From Phocaeicola_A sp963643925 (GTDB lineage Bacteria > Bacteroidota > Bacteroidia > Bacteroidales > Bacteroidaceae): a DNA stretch of 17,076 nt. Position 1 is the stretch's first letter. Each line of letters begins with the position of its first letter. Positions 1 to 9,239 of the stretch are shown in pieces. Under the pieces are notes generated by a model. The model was not told the origin of the DNA, ran no database searches, and saw only the letters and a list, made by a program, of their open reading frames with translations. A program made the translations under genes and the position numbers. The stretch is from the NCBI GenBank assembly GCA_963643925.1, contig CAVINS010000065.1, positions 1 to 17,076 on the forward strand, read 5' to 3'.

Positions 1-685
1 CAAGGTTTCATGCTTTGTAAGAAAACGCAAAGACATTGACACAACGACTATCAATGCATTCAATCATTCAGAACGAATCCGAAAGACAAAAGCGGCTATA
101 ACTTGCCAAACTGTACCATTAAAGGATGTGTTATTAGGTGGCGAAACCTTTTCAACAGGTTCATTCCCACGTGTGGAAGTAAACGAAGGGCATGGAATAA
201 TGTTGATTAATCAAAAGGACATTTTTGACACAATAGTTAAAGGCAAGTACATATCCAAACGAAATGTCAAAACGGACAATTTAGTAAAGTATGGTGAAAT
301 CTTGATTGCAGGTGTCGGAACCCTTGGAGAAAATGAAACATTCTGCAGAACGATATATGCAAATGAAGATTTAGAAGGACAACTTGTTTCAGGCGAGTTT
401 ATACGCATGAATACGAACGGCAAAGTACCATCAGGCTATCTGTATGCTTGGCTTGCCTCTGATTATGGATTTCGATTGCTAAGAAACTTACAAGCAGGCA
501 CAAAACTTTGTCGTCCTATTCCTAGGCTCGTTTTGGAAATTCCCGTCCCCATTGTTGAGGTTAGTGTAATGGAGGAAATTGACAAGATGGTAAAAGATGC
601 CTATACAAAGCGTTATCTGGCTAATTGTAATGAGCGTAAAGCCATTTCCATGGTAGAGCAAGAAATCGAGAGTTGGAGTAAGTAG
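1..685 (+). CDS. Type I restriction specificity (HsdS-like) subunit, 5'-truncated; MAD5-like
   Basis: This is the C-terminal part of a DNA-specificity subunit, which would direct the methyltransferase (and perhaps restriction) to a target sequence. The reading frame is open from base 2 with no stop, so the gene begins upstream of the window; the GTG at 128 is an internal Val codon, not a start. About 227 residues are visible. They contain one target-recognition-like domain: a 'LKDVLLGG' entry segment, 'YGEILIAGVGTLGE' (the usual 'gDiLia..GtiG' pattern of these domains), 'GYLYAWLASDYGFRLL' and 'IPRLVLEIPVPIVE', the last being the strand that normally precedes the conserved helical spacer, and then a short helical tail. 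The family is known to pair with N6-adenine methyltransferases. The gene is 24 bp upstream of the CpXC gene and shares its strand. Assignment to MAD5 is inferred from the downstream MAD6/7/8-like genes. Confidence 0.75.
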   Translation, partial: KVSCFVRKRKDIDTTTINAFNHSERIRKTKAAITCQTVPLKDVLLGGETFSTGSFPRVEVNEGHGIMLINQKDIFDTIVKGKYISKRNVKTDNLVKYGEILIAGVGTLGENETFCRTIYANEDLEGQLVSGEFIRMNTNGKVPSGYLYAWLASDYGFRLLRNLQAGTKLCRPIPRLVLEIPVPIVEVSVMEEIDKMVKDAYTKRYLANCNERKAISMVEQEIESWSK

Positions 686-709
686 TTTGCCATAATAAAG
701 AATAAAACT

Positions 710-1375
710 ATGTCACAGCAGAGAAAAGAAAACATAACATGTCCGCACTGCCATCATGACGGAGAGTTTAATTTCTGGTCGTCAGTGAATGTGGACTTAA
801 ATCCTGAACTCAGAGAGCAGATATTCTCTGAGGAGTTGTTTATGTATCATTGTCCTCATTGTGGCAAGGTGACAGGCATACCGACAGGCTTCCTATATCA
901 CGATATGGAGCATCACTTCATGTTGTTCTTCGACTTCTTTAAGCCCGACGACTATAACTACGAACCAATGGAACTGCCTGAGGATGGCTTAGGTATGGAC
1001 GGCAATTACACTATGCGTGGTGTATTCGGACTGAACCGACTGAAGGAAAAGATACTCATACTTGAAAATGGATTGGACGATGTGGCTATCGAACGGCAGA
1101 AGTATATGATAAGTCATGTAATCAATCCTGAGTTGGCAACAAAAGGCTACGAACTCTACTTTGACCATGTAGAGGAGGCAACCGAAGAGTTTCCCTTTGG
1201 TACAATCTTCTTTCTCTACGACGACAAAGAGAAAGAAAGAATGATGCAGGTACGCTTCGCCATGGATAACTATTACGAGCACAAGATGGCCTGCCGGATG
1301 GATCCCCGAATGGCAGTGAAAGGATTGCTGTGTGTAGATGAGGGATGGATTAGCAAACAATTGAAGGAGGAATAG
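710..1375 (+). CDS. CpXC-domain (zinc-ribbon) protein
   Basis: A 221-residue protein with two CPxC knuckles near the N-terminus: CPHC at residues 11-14 and CPHC at 48-51. This is the signature of the CpXC domain, a probable zinc ribbon. The rest (about 60-221) is acidic and aromatic, with no membrane segment or catalytic motif I recognise. CpXC proteins have no established biochemical function. The ATG at 710 lies 24 bp after the specificity gene and its stop is 2 bp before the next ATG, so it is co-transcribed and probably translationally coupled to the WG/Cys protein. The pairing suggests the two work together, perhaps as an accessory sensor or adaptor of the defense operon, but that role is inference. 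I do not recall a CpXC protein in the described eight-gene MADS set, so it may be an insertion specific to this lineage. Confidence 0.75.
   Translation: MSQQRKENITCPHCHHDGEFNFWSSVNVDLNPELREQIFSEELFMYHCPHCGKVTGIPTGFLYHDMEHHFMLFFDFFKPDDYNYEPMELPEDGLGMDGNYTMRGVFGLNRLKEKILILENGLDDVAIERQKYMISHVINPELATKGYELYFDHVEEATEEFPFGTIFFLYDDKEKERMMQVRFAMDNYYEHKMACRMDPRMAVKGLLCVDEGWISKQLKEE
1364..1370 (+). promoter_or_regulatory. Shine-Dalgarno site for the WG/Cys-cluster gene
   Basis: AAGGAGG lies 7 nt before the ATG at 1378, inside the 3' end of the CpXC gene. It is unusually strong for a Bacteroidota gene, where such sites are often weak, and supports both the start at 1378 and coupling to the CpXC gene. 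Confidence 0.7.
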
Positions 1376-1377
1376 CC

Positions 1378-3534
1378 ATGACGAAGTACGAATACGACAG
1401 CAACGGGATAGCCAGAGCCTTTGACGATGGCAAATGGTATCTCATCAACCGAGCCGAAGAACGTATCTCCGATGGCTATACCTATATAGAAGAATGGGGA
1501 GAGGGCTACTACAAGGCTGAATTGGGAGCCAAGAAAAACATCTTGCGCCCTGATGGAAGCATTGTGCTGAAAGTTTGGCACAACGACGTATATAAGGTGA
1601 AGCAGGGATTCTTCGTGTTCAGCAACACTATACGCAAGTCGAAGACAAACCCCAAAACAAGATATACCTACGGTGTGGCACATGTGAACGGCGATGTCAT
1701 CTTCCCAATGATATTCGACCGTGCCTATTGGATGGAAGACCAAGACTTCATCTATGCTGAGATAGATGAGAAACCCTACATAATCACGACAGACGGAAGT
1801 ATCTATGATGCAGAAAGAAGTCATCTGCCGAAGAAAGCGACCGTGGATTATAAGCAACTTTTCGAGAAGTTTGCCAACTGGACACTGCCTGGGCTGCAAT
1901 TCTTCTATCGTGACACCAATGCGCCTGTGATAGTAGATGCCACCTACCATGTTGGTGACATAGTGCGTGCCGGTTTCTTTGTAGATGCAACGACCAAACT
2001 CTTGAAGCCTGCGCACAAGACCCGTTTCCTCATAGCCAGTGCTCATGCAGCGATGTTCTGCGAGATAGATGGATTGTGTCAGGAAAATCCAGATGTAAAG
2101 AAATGGAACCTTTGCACATTCCACTTCAATAGCTACTTCAAGGTAATGGACGTGTATAAGAAAGAAGGTGTGACACAAGTGTTCCTGCTCCATATACCTG
2201 CGGCTGCAGCTTTCTTCTTAGGAAACGACGAAACTGCCATGAATTTTATGAACGAGGCGACAGGGCAAGAGACTTCCCTCGTAGACATGGCTCGCAAGAG
2301 TCTTGACGAGAAGATGAAGATGGATGTGCATCCTCGCTCGTTGGATTTGACATTCTGCAAACGAATGGAACATCCTATTGGTTTGGACGACGAGTTCTAT
2401 CCTCTTCCGCTTAATGCAGTCGAAGAACCCACAGAAGGACAAGATGCCACGCTCAGTAAGATGATTCATAAACTTGCCGATGATGCGGACATACAAGACT
2501 TCATCGAAATAGAGGACAACTTTCCTTTCCACGGAGTAAAAGGCTCAGTATGCGAAGGATGCATCTATGCAGGTGGAATAAAAGGGAAAGGCGAAGGCTG
2601 CGGCAGACTTTTTACTAAGAGTTTCCGCGACCGCTATCTCAAAGGATGCTGCGAATATCACAAGACAGACCTTTATAAGCCATCTTACTTTGAAGAGATG
2701 GACCAGTACCATAAGGAGAAGGCTAAGGAAAAAGCAGAGAAATCGTCTGATGTCTATGCACTGCGCATTGTAAAGGATTTCATAAAGGAAAGACTGGACG
2801 GCGACATAGACAAGTTGCGCGACTTTGACTTGGCGACTTTGACAGGCGATGAAAAGTATGGCAGAGAGTTCTGCCCGACTAATGAATTGGCAAAGTCTAT
2901 CATGGCCTTGGTGTTTGGAAGCGCATGGCCAAATCTGTCAGTAGATGCTATAAACAGTTATGAGTACAGCAGCAGTCAGATGGTGCATTTCCAGAACTTG
3001 TTCGGCAGCAATATCATGGACCAGTATTTCAAGGGAATGGAGAAGTTCTGCCCGAGCAAAGAACAGTTTGAAAGAGCACTCCGCGTCGCCCATCTTCTAA
3101 ATGGTATTGGTAATCTTTGGGTGCTGCCAAACAAGCTGAACGACAAAGAGTCTATGGCGACCTATAAGGACAATCCAAAGTTCCGGGGCTATATGGACAG
3201 GTATCTGCAAGCAATGTACGCAGTGTTTATGGAAGCAAAGCGGCCTGATATGCACTTGAAAGGTATTTTCTACAAGAACCGCAAGGTAATGACTGAATAC
3301 CAAGGAGCAGAAGGTTGGACTCATTTCGTCAACAATATGATGCTGCAAGACTATGTAGATGACGAAGGCAAACCAAAAGAGATATTTGATTACGTATGGA
3401 GCTACATGAAAGACCTCGACAGAGAAAGTTATTTCCGCTCAGTGGACAAGTTCTGTACGTTCTGCGAGGAAGCAATACCCAAGCGAGCAGACCGGATGAT
3501 TAGTGTATTGAAAAAGATATTGAATAACAAATAA
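1378..3534 (+). CDS. Large uncharacterised protein with WG-repeat-like N-terminus and a Cys cluster
   Basis: 718 residues, not recognised as a named family. Residues about 5-145 have a WG-repeat-like rhythm ('DDGKWYLIN', 'GEGYYKAEL', 'YGVAHVNGDVIFPMIFDRA'), a fold usually linked to protein contacts. The middle holds a Cys cluster, C392-x2-C395-x12-C408-x15-C424-C425-x2-H428, that could bind a metal. A Lys/Glu-rich helix follows at about 432-450. The C-terminal region (about 455-718) is helical; 'GIGNLWVLPNKLN' near residues 576-588 resembles the 'GNL.LLP..lN' stretch of DUF1524-type HNH proteins, but I cannot see the preceding His-rich motif, so a nuclease role is not supported. The start is fixed by a strong ribosome site. 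It is 2 bp after the CpXC gene and 9 bp before the kinase gene, so it belongs to the operon. Possible roles are infection sensor or scaffold, both speculative. Confidence 0.7.
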   Translation: MTKYEYDSNGIARAFDDGKWYLINRAEERISDGYTYIEEWGEGYYKAELGAKKNILRPDGSIVLKVWHNDVYKVKQGFFVFSNTIRKSKTNPKTRYTYGVAHVNGDVIFPMIFDRAYWMEDQDFIYAEIDEKPYIITTDGSIYDAERSHLPKKATVDYKQLFEKFANWTLPGLQFFYRDTNAPVIVDATYHVGDIVRAGFFVDATTKLLKPAHKTRFLIASAHAAMFCEIDGLCQENPDVKKWNLCTFHFNSYFKVMDVYKKEGVTQVFLLHIPAAAAFFLGNDETAMNFMNEATGQETSLVDMARKSLDEKMKMDVHPRSLDLTFCKRMEHPIGLDDEFYPLPLNAVEEPTEGQDATLSKMIHKLADDADIQDFIEIEDNFPFHGVKGSVCEGCIYAGGIKGKGEGCGRLFTKSFRDRYLKGCCEYHKTDLYKPSYFEEMDQYHKEKAKEKAEKSSDVYALRIVKDFIKERLDGDIDKLRDFDLATLTGDEKYGREFCPTNELAKSIMALVFGSAWPNLSVDAINSYEYSSSQMVHFQNLFGSNIMDQYFKGMEKFCPSKEQFERALRVAHLLNGIGNLWVLPNKLNDKESMATYKDNPKFRGYMDRYLQAMYAVFMEAKRPDMHLKGIFYKNRKVMTEYQGAEGWTHFVNNMMLQDYVDDEGKPKEIFDYVWSYMKDLDRESYFRSVDKFCTFCEEAIPKRADRMISVLKKILNNK

Positions 3535-3543
3535 CATATAGAC

Positions 3544-6500
3544 ATGGCACAAGTAAGAAGACCCATACATGATGATGGCCCAGTAAACGCAGGAGAGAAG
3601 CGCTTACTGGACTTTCTTGACTTGAAGTTGCCTAGTAATTACATCATAATTCCTAACCTAAATCTAGCCATAACGGGACAGAACCGTGTGATGAAGTATT
3701 GGGAGTATGACTGTATTGTAGTGGCACCTCATGCAGTGTATCACATTGAGAACAAAGACTGGGGAGGTAACCTTGAGGGAGACGACTGGGCTTGGTTCCG
3801 TAGCGGACAGGAAGTGGCAAATCCGCACAAAACTGCCGGACTAAAGAGCCGCATCCTTGCAAGTAAAATCAAGAACCAACACCCTGATTGGCAGTTTGGT
3901 CAGATATTGACCGCTGTAACTTTGAGCAACCCTCAACAGTCTAAATTTGGTTTAGACCCTCAGTGTGAATGTTACAACCAGACATTCACATTGAACAATG
4001 ACCTTGTAGAGTTTCTGACACGTCCCGACCTTATCAATAGAAGAGATGGACAGATTGCAAACATACAGAATGAGTTGGCAGACCTGCTGACCGGTCAATC
4101 GGCTGCACACAAGAGAGCTGAAAGAACTTCTATCTTCAACTACCAGATAGAAGAAGTGCTTCAGGAGACAGAGGAGTTTACCGAATATCTTTGTGTCCCT
4201 CAACTTATAGCAACGGCGCACTACAAGATACGTGAGTACCCTCTGGATTTTGCTGGTAAGACTCCTGCAGAACTGAGCAAACTCAAGCTTCAGGTACAAA
4301 ATGCATATATGGCACAGGAGAAGATTGGCAATTCACCATACATTGTCAAGACAGAGTGCCGTATGAACGAGGAGCAGACATACTATTACGAGATAAGTCG
4401 CTATCAGGACGAAAGTACCTTACGCTCGAAGTTGCGTCAGAAAACATTTAAGCAGACCGACAAGATAAGTATCATCCTCGATGTAGCCAATGCGTTGAAG
4501 GCAGCCCACAATGAGAGCGTATATCATAGAGATGTTCGCCCAGAAAACATATACGTTTATGAAGGAGGCAAAGCAGCTTTGGCAAACTTCCGCATGGCTT
4601 GGTTTGTGGAACATTCAGACATGAATTTCACCATAAACCAAAAGGCTGACCTTGACTCGCCCTACACAGCACCCGAACTGATAGAGGGAGACGTGAACTC
4701 AGGAAGCGACTTATATGCCTTGGGAGTCATCTTCTATGAATTGATGACAGGAAAAACGCCGTTCGACAATTTGCTGACATTCACAGCTGCTCATGGCGGT
4801 GTGCTGTCAGATGACATGCTTCCAAGTCAGGTTTCAAAAGACCTGCCGGCATGGATGGACGAGGTGGCAAAGAATACTATCGTAGCAGACCCTGAAAAGC
4901 GTTGGCATGATGCTGATGAGATGATTGATTTCATCAACAATGCACTGGCTGACGAAGAAAAAGAGTCGATTGCCACAATACATACGACTCAAGGCAGTGA
5001 CCCACAGGGTAATGTGGTATATTTGAAAGACATGAAACCCGGCGTAAAGGTAACGCCTTCTATGACTCTGCACGATGTACTTGGTCGTGGTGGTTTTGGC
5101 CGTGTCTTCAAGGTATGGCACGACATGCAAAAACAATATCTCGCCATCAAGATATTTGAACGGGATGCATCCGTGGACAATGCCATCAACGAGTTTGAAG
5201 CTCTGAAATCTCTTCATCACCCTAATATTGTAGAGTTCAAATTTAATGACCGTACCCAGCAAGGACTGTTCTATACGCTGATGGAGCTTCTTGAAGGCGA
5301 CAACCTTCAAGACTACATCAAAGGTGACCTTCGTTTGCCTGTAGATGAAGTTTACAAGATGGCTTCACAAATATTGGATGCTTTGGTGTATATGCAGGAG
5401 CAAGAGCCTCCTGTTTTCCATAGAGACATCAAACCAAGCAATATCATGTGGCACAAGCGTCAGGTGTATAAGCTGATTGACTTCAATATCTCAACCACAA
5501 CAGACGACAAATCGTTTGGCGGCACGTTCCCGTATATGGCTCCAGACCTTATTGTCAGTGGCAATAAGATAGATTGGGACAAATCAGCAGATACCTTTGC
5601 ACTTGGTATCACAATATACCAACTACTTACCCATGCATATCCATGGCCAGGCGGTAGTATGCGTCCGAATGTCCACATGGAGCCGACAGACATCCGCAAA
5701 TATAATGACAAGTTGACGGATGCGATTGCCGATTTCGTGATGAAGGCAATCGTTACGGACAAGAATAAGCGTTTCCGCACAGCAAAGGAAATGCAGGATG
5801 CTCTGCGCGCAATAGGTTTGAATGATATACTCAAAGATACAACCTCATTATATCGACTTGATAAGAACAGCAATCGAATAGAGCTTGACCCTGTAGATTA
5901 CCTTAACTCTCTGTACAGTCAAAGCCGTCATGGTAACGGCGGCACAAGAGCAGGAGCCAAGGAACATGAGTTTGATACACTTACATATAGTGAAACCAAA
6001 CTAGATAAAGAACTTATTAAGGACATAAAAGACTTGAAGTACAAACTTATCATCATAACAGGTAATGCTGGTGACGGTAAGACCGCCTTCATTCATCGTA
6101 TAGAAGAACAAGGAACAAACAAAGTTTCTTATGACACAAACAATGGTTCCGAGTTCTATCTGAACAATGTTCGCTTTGAGTCTAATTATGACGGTTCGCA
6201 AGACGAGGCAGAGAAGGCCAACAATGATGTCCTTGCAGAGTTTCTCAGTCCTTTCTACGGCCTCGACGATTATACAAAGGCCAACGAAGGACGTGTGATA
6301 GCTATCAATGAAGGTCGACTTGTAGACTTTCTCTCTACTCAGCCTCAACTGCGGAAGCTGCAAGACAACATCGAAGAATACTTTTATCAGGAAGGACACG
6401 CAGAATTGTTGCCTGGACTAATGGTGATAAACCTTAACCTGCGTTCCGTAACGGCCCGTGATGGTGCGACCCCAAGTCTGCTGGCACAACAGGTGAAGAA

Positions 6501-7671
6501 GCTTACCCGTCCTGAACTTTGGTCTAAATGTCAGGGCTGCCCCATAGCAGACCGTTGTTACATTAAATATAATGTGGACACATTCCAGGATAGCAGTGCC
6601 GGCGACGAAGTAATCAACCGACTTGAATGGCTGTTGAGAATCATCGTTTACAAACGAGAGTTGCACATCACAATGCGTGACCTGCGTTCGATGATAGCAT
6701 GGATGATAACGCGTGACTATTCCTGCGATGAAGTAAAGCAACTTGTGGAATATGTTCAGACAGAAAACGTGCCTGAGTATTATTGGTTGTATTACTACTT
6801 CAACATTACAGCCCCTGTTGTTGGCATGCATAAAAACTTTATGCTGCCATCATTGGAGTCAAACGACCGCTTGATAAAACTCCTGCGTGAAACCGATGTG
6901 GCAGGCGTTGCTCTACCATCGTACGACCGTGACTTATATTTTACGACAAAGCAGCTTAATAATTATCTCATATTCAGTGACCGCACGAGAAATCTACTGA
7001 AGAGTTTCAACGACAACAACGTATTGACTCCGGCTTATGAGATAAAAAGCAGTGAGGCAAGATTCCAGTCAACTTTCAGACACAAAACGTATGTCCGTCA
7101 TCAGTACTTCGAGGGTAAAATGGATTTCCGCAGACGATTGCCATACAGATATGCAGGAATGTTTGAGGAGCAATTAAAACAAGAAAAAGAGGATGCACTT
7201 CAAGAGACTATGCAGAATTTGGCGCGTGCCATTTCTGCGAGTGAAGGTTGCGACAATGCCGAACTTACCAATGGATACCTCCTCTTGGCCAGTTCTAATG
7301 TCGGCGACCCAATATCTAAAAGTTATCGTCGCTTCTCGCTCGATGAGTTTGAGCTGTTTGTCAACAAGACAGACCATCTGACAAAATACATTGAGTATGA
7401 GAGCGACAGCTTAACTTTCCGTCATAAGACAGATAAGTTCATCCAGTTGACTGTGAGTCTTGACCTGTTTGAAATGCTGCAGTACATTCGTGCTGGCTTC
7501 AGTCCATCAGTCAACGACCTCAGAGGTCGCTTCATTGAGCTACAGATATTCAAGAATCTGTTGGAGGCAAAGACATACTCGGAGATACTTGTCACCAAAA
7601 ACAATCGCAAGTTCACCGTGATACATTTGGATGGCAACAAACATATAGTTATTGAACCACTTAACGCATAA
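3544..7671 (+). CDS. mad6: NERD nuclease-like / pseudokinase / Ser-Thr kinase / P-loop NTPase fusion (MAD6-like kinase)
   Basis: A 1375-residue cytoplasmic fusion. Residues about 15-130 form a NERD domain with the nuclease pattern D56 ... E69-x-K71. Residues about 220-470 are a first kinase domain: HRD at 328-330 and N335 are kept, but the glycine loop is not seen and DFG reads NFR (348-350), so it is probably inactive. Residues about 505-760 are a complete kinase: GRGGFG 514-519, AIK with K536, HRDIKPSN 626-633, DFN 646-648 with the metal-binding Asp, and APD 666-668. Residues about 810-1375 begin with a Walker A, GNAGDGKT 840-847, followed by a Cys set C996-x2-C999-x5-C1005. The layout resembles the MADS kinase MAD6, and more distantly BREX type 2 PglW. 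It would phosphorylate partners or itself to control restriction; targets are unknown. The start ATG at 3544 lacks a clear ribosome site. The gene lies 11 bp before the MAD7-like gene. Confidence 0.82.
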   Translation: MAQVRRPIHDDGPVNAGEKRLLDFLDLKLPSNYIIIPNLNLAITGQNRVMKYWEYDCIVVAPHAVYHIENKDWGGNLEGDDWAWFRSGQEVANPHKTAGLKSRILASKIKNQHPDWQFGQILTAVTLSNPQQSKFGLDPQCECYNQTFTLNNDLVEFLTRPDLINRRDGQIANIQNELADLLTGQSAAHKRAERTSIFNYQIEEVLQETEEFTEYLCVPQLIATAHYKIREYPLDFAGKTPAELSKLKLQVQNAYMAQEKIGNSPYIVKTECRMNEEQTYYYEISRYQDESTLRSKLRQKTFKQTDKISIILDVANALKAAHNESVYHRDVRPENIYVYEGGKAALANFRMAWFVEHSDMNFTINQKADLDSPYTAPELIEGDVNSGSDLYALGVIFYELMTGKTPFDNLLTFTAAHGGVLSDDMLPSQVSKDLPAWMDEVAKNTIVADPEKRWHDADEMIDFINNALADEEKESIATIHTTQGSDPQGNVVYLKDMKPGVKVTPSMTLHDVLGRGGFGRVFKVWHDMQKQYLAIKIFERDASVDNAINEFEALKSLHHPNIVEFKFNDRTQQGLFYTLMELLEGDNLQDYIKGDLRLPVDEVYKMASQILDALVYMQEQEPPVFHRDIKPSNIMWHKRQVYKLIDFNISTTTDDKSFGGTFPYMAPDLIVSGNKIDWDKSADTFALGITIYQLLTHAYPWPGGSMRPNVHMEPTDIRKYNDKLTDAIADFVMKAIVTDKNKRFRTAKEMQDALRAIGLNDILKDTTSLYRLDKNSNRIELDPVDYLNSLYSQSRHGNGGTRAGAKEHEFDTLTYSETKLDKELIKDIKDLKYKLIIITGNAGDGKTAFIHRIEEQGTNKVSYDTNNGSEFYLNNVRFESNYDGSQDEAEKANNDVLAEFLSPFYGLDDYTKANEGRVIAINEGRLVDFLSTQPQLRKLQDNIEEYFYQEGHAELLPGLMVINLNLRSVTARDGATPSLLAQQVKKLTRPELWSKCQGCPIADRCYIKYNVDTFQDSSAGDEVINRLEWLLRIIVYKRELHITMRDLRSMIAWMITRDYSCDEVKQLVEYVQTENVPEYYWLYYYFNITAPVVGMHKNFMLPSLESNDRLIKLLRETDVAGVALPSYDRDLYFTTKQLNNYLIFSDRTRNLLKSFNDNNVLTPAYEIKSSEARFQSTFRHKTYVRHQYFEGKMDFRRRLPYRYAGMFEEQLKQEKEDALQETMQNLARAISASEGCDNAELTNGYLLLASSNVGDPISKSYRRFSLDEFELFVNKTDHLTKYIEYESDSLTFRHKTDKFIQLTVSLDLFEMLQYIRAGFSPSVNDLRGRFIELQIFKNLLEAKTYSEILVTKNNRKFTVIHLDGNKHIVIEPLNA

Positions 7672-7675
7672 GGAG
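7670..7675 (+). promoter_or_regulatory. Shine-Dalgarno site overlapping the kinase stop codon
   Basis: AAGGAG lies 7 nt before the ATG at 7683 and overlaps the stop codon of the kinase gene (7669-7671). It fixes the start of the 518-residue protein and suggests coupled translation of kinase and partner. Confidence 0.65.
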
Positions 7676-7682
7676 AAAGACT

Positions 7683-9239
7683 ATGATTCTAAAGCTTAAG
7701 AAAGGAAGCGTTACAGCGTTCATGAACAAAGATATATTCTATGTGGATGTAAAGTCCGTTAAGTTGGATCGCGTTTTGACGAATCTATTCATAAAGATGT
7801 ATTCTGACGGACGACCAGTGACTCTTGCATTCCGCAAAGAATATACTATCGATGTTCTGAAAGAGAACATGAGTAAACTTGAGGAAAAAGGTTATATAAG
7901 CGGTGTTAAAGACAACCCTGATGGTGTTGAGGATTGGCTTCGCAGCTCTTTGCTTGAGCTGGTCAATCGCGGCAATATCATCAAGGAACACGTATCAACA
8001 CTGAAACCATTGCATATCCTCAGTTTCCGCGTACAGAATAGTAAATATTGCCGTGACTATCGTGCATCAGACCAACTTTACCTCATGCTCAAAAGTAATC
8101 CTGAAGTTATGAACGGATTGGTGAAGTATTTGAGCAAAGGATGGGATAAGAGTACTGGCGATATCGTTGTTAAAGAAGACTTAGACGTAGATACGACAGG
8201 AATACTGTATCTGACGAAGCCATTAAGAGAGAGGCAGAATATGAACCGAGAAGTAGATCGTGTACCTCTTCCTTTCCTTAAAGAACAAGCGAGTTTGTTT
8301 AATGATGACATCAGAAGACTGCTTATTTACAAGGAAAAACTGCCGAGAGCTGTGTTCATAGACTATCTGCGCATTCTCTGTGGTTTGCACCTTGCGCTAT
8401 ACACATTTAAGATAATATATCTTCTTCCTAAGATGGTTGAGGCAGGAACGCGTGATGTGAAAGACGACTGGTCTATGATTGTCGATTTGACTGACGATTT
8501 GGACAGTGTTGTATCACAATATGCCTGCAAAGATATGGAACGAATAGAAAACGGCTTTGGCAAATACATCCGTTCTACATACATGGCTGACCTTATCCAA
8601 GAGAGAAAGGAGTGCAATATCGATGAGGCTCTTCGAATTTTGAAGGAAGACAATGATAAGCAGGAATATTACGAGTTGATATTGAACGGCATTAGAAAAG
8701 ACCTTCCGGAAAAAGATGAGAAAGAGTTTGACCAGGACGACTTGGCAGAAATGCTAGCATATTTCCCTGAAGGAGACTACTTTAATATGTTAGTTCATAT
8801 TCTCGAAAAGTCTAATTTGGGTAGTTATCAGTATCGCTATCTGCGCGAGTTCATTGATTCGGTATCCATGAAGAATTCTTCGTCAATGCTTTTGGCTGAC
8901 AGCCGTTCTAAGCGTCATCCTCGAAGAGGTGCACTTGGGTCAAAGCTTTTGGAAACGCTGGTTCAATTACTTGTGCTCCGTCAAAAAGAAGATGGTAGTT
9001 ACGAGACACGTTCACTTTCAATAGATGAATTGGCGAGTGCTATACGCGAACGCTACGGCCTTATTATCAATGGTGTAGGTGAAGAACGTTTTGCTGATTC
9101 AGATGTGGAAATGAACTCTGCATTCCGCATAAATATGGATGCGTTCAAAAACAAATTACGCCAGATAGGATTCTACACAGACATGAGTGATGCTTGCATC
9201 CTTCAGAAGATTCGTCCACGTTATAAATTGGAAGACTAA
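7683..9239 (+). CDS. MAD7-like protein of unknown fold
   Basis: 518 residues with no catalytic motif, signal peptide or membrane segment that I can see. The protein is largely helical and highly charged. The region from about residue 420 to the end ('SKLLETLVQLLVLRQ', 'LSIDELASAIRERYG', 'FKNKLRQIGFYTDMS') looks like a winged-helix DNA-binding fold, and another helix-turn-helix-like stretch may lie near residues 45-115. Its stop overlaps the next start (TAATG), and a strong ribosome site precedes it. Size, and placement between a NERD-kinase and a giant HerA-type ATPase, match MAD7 of MADS, which also has no assigned domain. The assignment therefore rests mostly on gene order. A DNA-binding or adaptor role for the ATPase is plausible but inferred. 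Confidence 0.65.
   Translation: MILKLKKGSVTAFMNKDIFYVDVKSVKLDRVLTNLFIKMYSDGRPVTLAFRKEYTIDVLKENMSKLEEKGYISGVKDNPDGVEDWLRSSLLELVNRGNIIKEHVSTLKPLHILSFRVQNSKYCRDYRASDQLYLMLKSNPEVMNGLVKYLSKGWDKSTGDIVVKEDLDVDTTGILYLTKPLRERQNMNREVDRVPLPFLKEQASLFNDDIRRLLIYKEKLPRAVFIDYLRILCGLHLALYTFKIIYLLPKMVEAGTRDVKDDWSMIVDLTDDLDSVVSQYACKDMERIENGFGKYIRSTYMADLIQERKECNIDEALRILKEDNDKQEYYELILNGIRKDLPEKDEKEFDQDDLAEMLAYFPEGDYFNMLVHILEKSNLGSYQYRYLREFIDSVSMKNSSSMLLADSRSKRHPRRGALGSKLLETLVQLLVLRQKEDGSYETRSLSIDELASAIRERYGLIINGVGEERFADSDVEMNSAFRINMDAFKNKLRQIGFYTDMSDACILQKIRPRYKLED

Noticed and set aside
128..685. GTG at 128 as the start of a complete short specificity protein
   Set aside because: The frame is open back to base 2, and the upstream codons read as sensible protein leading into the domain, so the gene is truncated by the window edge.
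1273..2193. 306-codon open frame on the minus strand
   Set aside because: It lies opposite the WG/Cys gene, has no recognisable motif, and its Cys/His/Val-rich translation is typical of an antisense shadow; the plus-strand genes have clear domains and ribosome sites.
3100..3150. HNH nuclease (DUF1524-like) in the WG/Cys protein
   Set aside because: Only the 'GNLWVLPNKLN' stretch resembles that family; the expected His-containing motif upstream is not visible.
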